Shown here piece by piece: positions 61,335-64,000 of a stretch of 64,000 nucleotides of DNA. Location: NCBI GenBank assembly GCA_009617715.1, contig VTFK01000052.1, forward strand, positions 186,001-250,000, given 5' to 3'. The notes below the pieces were generated by a model, which did not search any database, had not been told where the DNA came from, and was given only the letters and a program-made list of their open reading frames with translations. Position 1 is the first letter of the stretch, and each line of letters begins with the position of its first letter. A program made the position numbers and the translations under genes. The DNA comes from Plectrocnemia conspersa (Eukaryota > Arthropoda > Insecta > Trichoptera > Polycentropodidae).

Positions 61335-62040
61335 AAACATTTGGGTGATTCACTATATATTCGTACATGTACATGTGATTCCTTAGAAAGCTTAGACAAC
61401 TTCGAACGGGAAACTGAGAAATCAGCAAAGTCAGATAACGAGGTCCTAGGTGCAGAAATGAAAGCGTATCAAACTCAAACTATTAGTCAGAAGGCAGAGG
61501 AACTTAACAAGCCCTATTCAATAGCGCATAGACACATTAAGAGGATTGGAATGGCTTGGAGACAAGATCTATAGGTTTCAAACATGTCAGCGCACATACG
61601 CATAAAACAAAAGCTTTTAAGTCTTGACGCCGAGTTGCCATTTCTCAAATCATTGATAACCAGAGATGAGAATTGTACGACAATAATCGTCGTAAAAGAT
61701 AGTGGTTATTTATAGATCAATTAGCAAAACCTACTTTATGCTCTGGCTTACTGTAAAAAAATTGTATTTATGGTGGATTTGCAAAGGAATTATTCATTAC
61801 GATTTAGCTAGATTTCTTGCATGAGAAAATAAAAAAATGTCTTCTCTTGTTAATAGAAGTGGAATAGTTCTACAACACAGTAATTTGCATCCCTTAGTGG
61901 CGAAATTGGCTCTTCATAAAAGTAAAAAAAATCAGCTGGATGCTTTTATATCATCTAATCAATTATCGTTTATTTCGATCGATGCTAAATTTCCTAGACG
62001 ATAAAAATCTAAATGCAGACGATGTTAATAATGTGAATGT
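61335..62040 (+). pseudogene. mariner transposase, broken
   Basis: Pieces follow a mariner transposase. GDSLYIRT and LGAEMKAYQTQTISQKAEEL, then IAHRHIKRIG, match the N-terminal helix-turn-helix regions. LKSLITRDENC matches the L.RIVTCDEKW motif with the first catalytic Asp. YDNNRRK, QLAKPT, WWI/YGGF-like and NRSGIVLQHSNLHP correspond to the later motifs, the last at the HQDNARPH motif with the second Asp, here changed (QHSN). FRSMLNFLDDKNLNADDV matches the family's C-terminal region. Stops and shifts are frequent and there is no ATG at the first frame. Terminal repeats were not identified. This is a different lineage from the element at 34.8 kb. Confidence 0.75.
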
Positions 62041-62044
62041 TGTT

Positions 62045-63640
62045 GTTATTTGTTATTTCTTTGCATATTTAGATCGAATACATAAATTTTCTATACTCAT
62101 TAAAATTCATTGAATATTATCTATCAGTGAAAGTATATTTCGATATGATTTTAAAAAATGACATATTTTAAAAAATATTTTCCGGATAGAGCCGAGACTG
62201 TTTTTTCTAAATTTTCTTTTAGGAATAAGTACATGAAACTCAATGTATTATTTTTTTTCATTACATTTAGTTGTCAATTTACCGATAATACAATCTACAA
62301 GAACATTAAATTTGTATGATTCAGCTGGTGCTGAATTTTTAAACCGAATACCTAAATTTACTGCTACTAATTTACATTTGTTGAATATTTTCTCTCATGT
62401 TTTATATTTTTTAAACGTTAAAAATGCAATAAAGACAACAATAATTTGCAAACAAATTTTAATACAAATGGAAGCGCGTTAAAATACTAAAATCTATTTC
62501 TTTGATAAATAATGTTTATTGTGAAGGTACTACCTATAAAGTGAGTGCTTTTAAATGCAATGTTCCGCTCCTTTTATTTATTGTATAATACATATAAAAA
62601 AAAGCTAATGGAAGTTTCTATACCTTAAATACATCAGTATATAGGTACAATTCAAACAACTGTAGTTTCGTTTAGATTCATTATTTGAGATCGTTTTTTC
62701 ACCTTTTTTATAAATATATTCTTACATTAAATTCGGCCGCTCAAGGTGAACGGAAGCCCCCCTCACTAGGCCTGAATTAATTATTGATAATTTTGTGGTA
62801 CATATCTCTGAGGGCCCGACCCTTTGAGATAAACTGAAATGCGACTGGTTTTAGACTTAGAGATTTTTGAAGGCCCGTTTCACCATTTTTCACGTCCGTT
62901 TAACACACATCAGTCGCCACTAAAGCTATTTTGAAATGGTCAAAATTTACTATAAAAATAACTTCTCACTATGTACATTGATGCATGCGATAAACTTGTG
63001 TGTAAGTTTATTGATTTCAATGTCACCGAAGCTTTGCGATTGTAAATTTTATATAAAATATTGTTGGACATTTATTGACATTGTACATTTAATCCGTCGA
63101 TCTTTAAAGTTATGAGCATATCAATGAACATGCACAGCTTTTTATTCATTATTTAGATTTAAATTCTCCACACCAATTAGCCACATTTCAGCAGCAGATA
63201 ATCTAGGTATATATTATAACTGAAATGAGGGAGATCCCAGCATACATCTCCCAACTGAAGTTGTTCACCGATTCATGTTGGAATCGTTTGTCTAAACTAA
63301 ACAAGTAAAGTTGAAATCGAGCTATGACGTATATATATATATTCTTTAGAGATTAATTTTAAATTAAAATGATTGAAGGTAAAGGTACAAGCTTTTTAAT
63401 TGAAAAATATATATATATTTAGAGTGTAACACAAATACCTATTAAGCAGTTCTAAAAAGCTCAGCGCAATTTATGTATAAGGTAAATAATTCTCTGAGCG
63501 CTTAACGCTCAACATTAATTACCTATCGTCTGCAACAGTGATATGTGGCTTTAAAACTTGATTATAATATTTACCTTAAAGGTTTAATAATCTGAAAGTA
63601 GACGTTTGAGCGTATTAATGTAATCTTGAATTAAATTACG
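62045..63640. other. A+T-rich stretch, no gene seen
   Basis: The 79-codon frame at 62243-62482 matches no family. A G+C-richer patch at 62733-62890 has repeated AGGCC/GGCCC words (AGGCCTG, GAGGGCCCGACCC, AAGGCCCG) that may be an old element. A (TA)n patch lies near 63333. Confidence 0.45.
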
Positions 63641-63840
63641 TATTTATAGGGCTGCCAAGGTGATCTTCTTCCTCCCTTTTGATTTATTTTCAATTTGTTC
63701 CTGATTTGTGCATATGTCGAAAGTCACCTTGTTCAACAAAAGGGTGATACATCGTGTATCAAAAACTTTAGACCGGTTGCCTGCGGCAGGTGCCGTAGTA
63801 ACTGCGACGGGGATAATCTTCACAGATATATCTAAAACAC

Positions 63841-63882
63841 ACACTGCGAGCGCACACGATTATTAGTGTGCGCTCGCAGTGT
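63841..63882. repeat. Perfect 17-bp-arm G+C-rich hairpin
   Basis: ACACTGCGAGCGCACAC at 63841-63857, an 8-base loop, then its exact complement at 63866-63882. It lies beside a G+C-richer patch (63640-63840) containing a 66-codon minus frame that has no ATG. A host regulatory palindrome, an element end or a hairpin artefact are all possible. Confidence 0.9.
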
Positions 63883-64000
63883 ATGTTGTGTCTGTCGTGT
63901 AATTAGCGAATATTGTGGTAACCAACCCCTTTGGAGGTGAAAACCGGCAGATATAAGTACGCGTATACTAGCATAACTTAATAAATAATATATATAAATA

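Noticed and set aside
63644..63844. 66-codon minus-strand frame near the window end
   Set aside because: The frame opens at a GTG, not an ATG, and matches no family. It could be an internal exon, but nothing supports that.

Overview
This window is very A+T-rich eukaryotic DNA, roughly three quarters A+T by eye. It carries no intact host gene that I can recognise. Recognisable content is almost entirely decayed transposable elements typical of arthropods: an I/Jockey-type LINE family in several copies, a second LINE family, hAT elements of several lineages, a Tigger/pogo element, two kinds of Tc1/mariner relatives, piggyBac-like ends and foldback MITEs. An insect genome is the best guess; order and species cannot be told from this sequence. 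There are no tRNA, rRNA or CRISPR features.

Layout. 0-4 kb: a small G+C-richer pocket (0.6-1.2 kb), the 3' half of a dead Tigger/pogo element (1.6-2.28 kb) and a degenerate tandem array (2.3-3.96 kb). 4-10.6 kb: A+T-rich filler with split 3' fragments of the main LINE and a hAT terminus. 10.6-15 kb: two foldback MITEs, diverged direct repeats and a piggyBac-like MITE with palindromic subterminal motifs. 16.4-20.5 kb: three hAT remnants, one inserted into another with a perfect 8-bp target-site duplication. 21.57-23.86 kb: a TTAA-flanked element with about 330-bp terminal inverted repeats and a broken gene for an uncharacterised protein; this is the most interesting object here. 24-29 kb: mostly empty, with a hAT end and one unexplained 147-codon ORF. 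29.08-30.65 kb: a G+C-richer non-autonomous element with 19-bp inverted ends and an internal direct duplication. 30.7-38.5 kb: mostly empty apart from a dead Tc1/mariner-type transposase at 34.8-35.65 kb. 38.5-42.4 kb: two copies of the main LINE lying tail to tail. 44-54 kb: remnants of the second LINE in opposite orientations, an internally deleted copy of the main LINE and a long TA microsatellite. 56.7-62 kb: a possible piggyBac-derived fragment, several hAT termini and a mariner pseudogene. 62-64 kb: nothing firm except a perfect 17-bp-arm hairpin near the end.

No genes here work together in a pathway. The region reads as an intergenic or large intronic stretch built by repeated transposon insertion, nesting and decay. 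Assignments rest on reading translated fragments by eye against remembered family motifs; boundaries marked approximate would need alignment to consensus elements.
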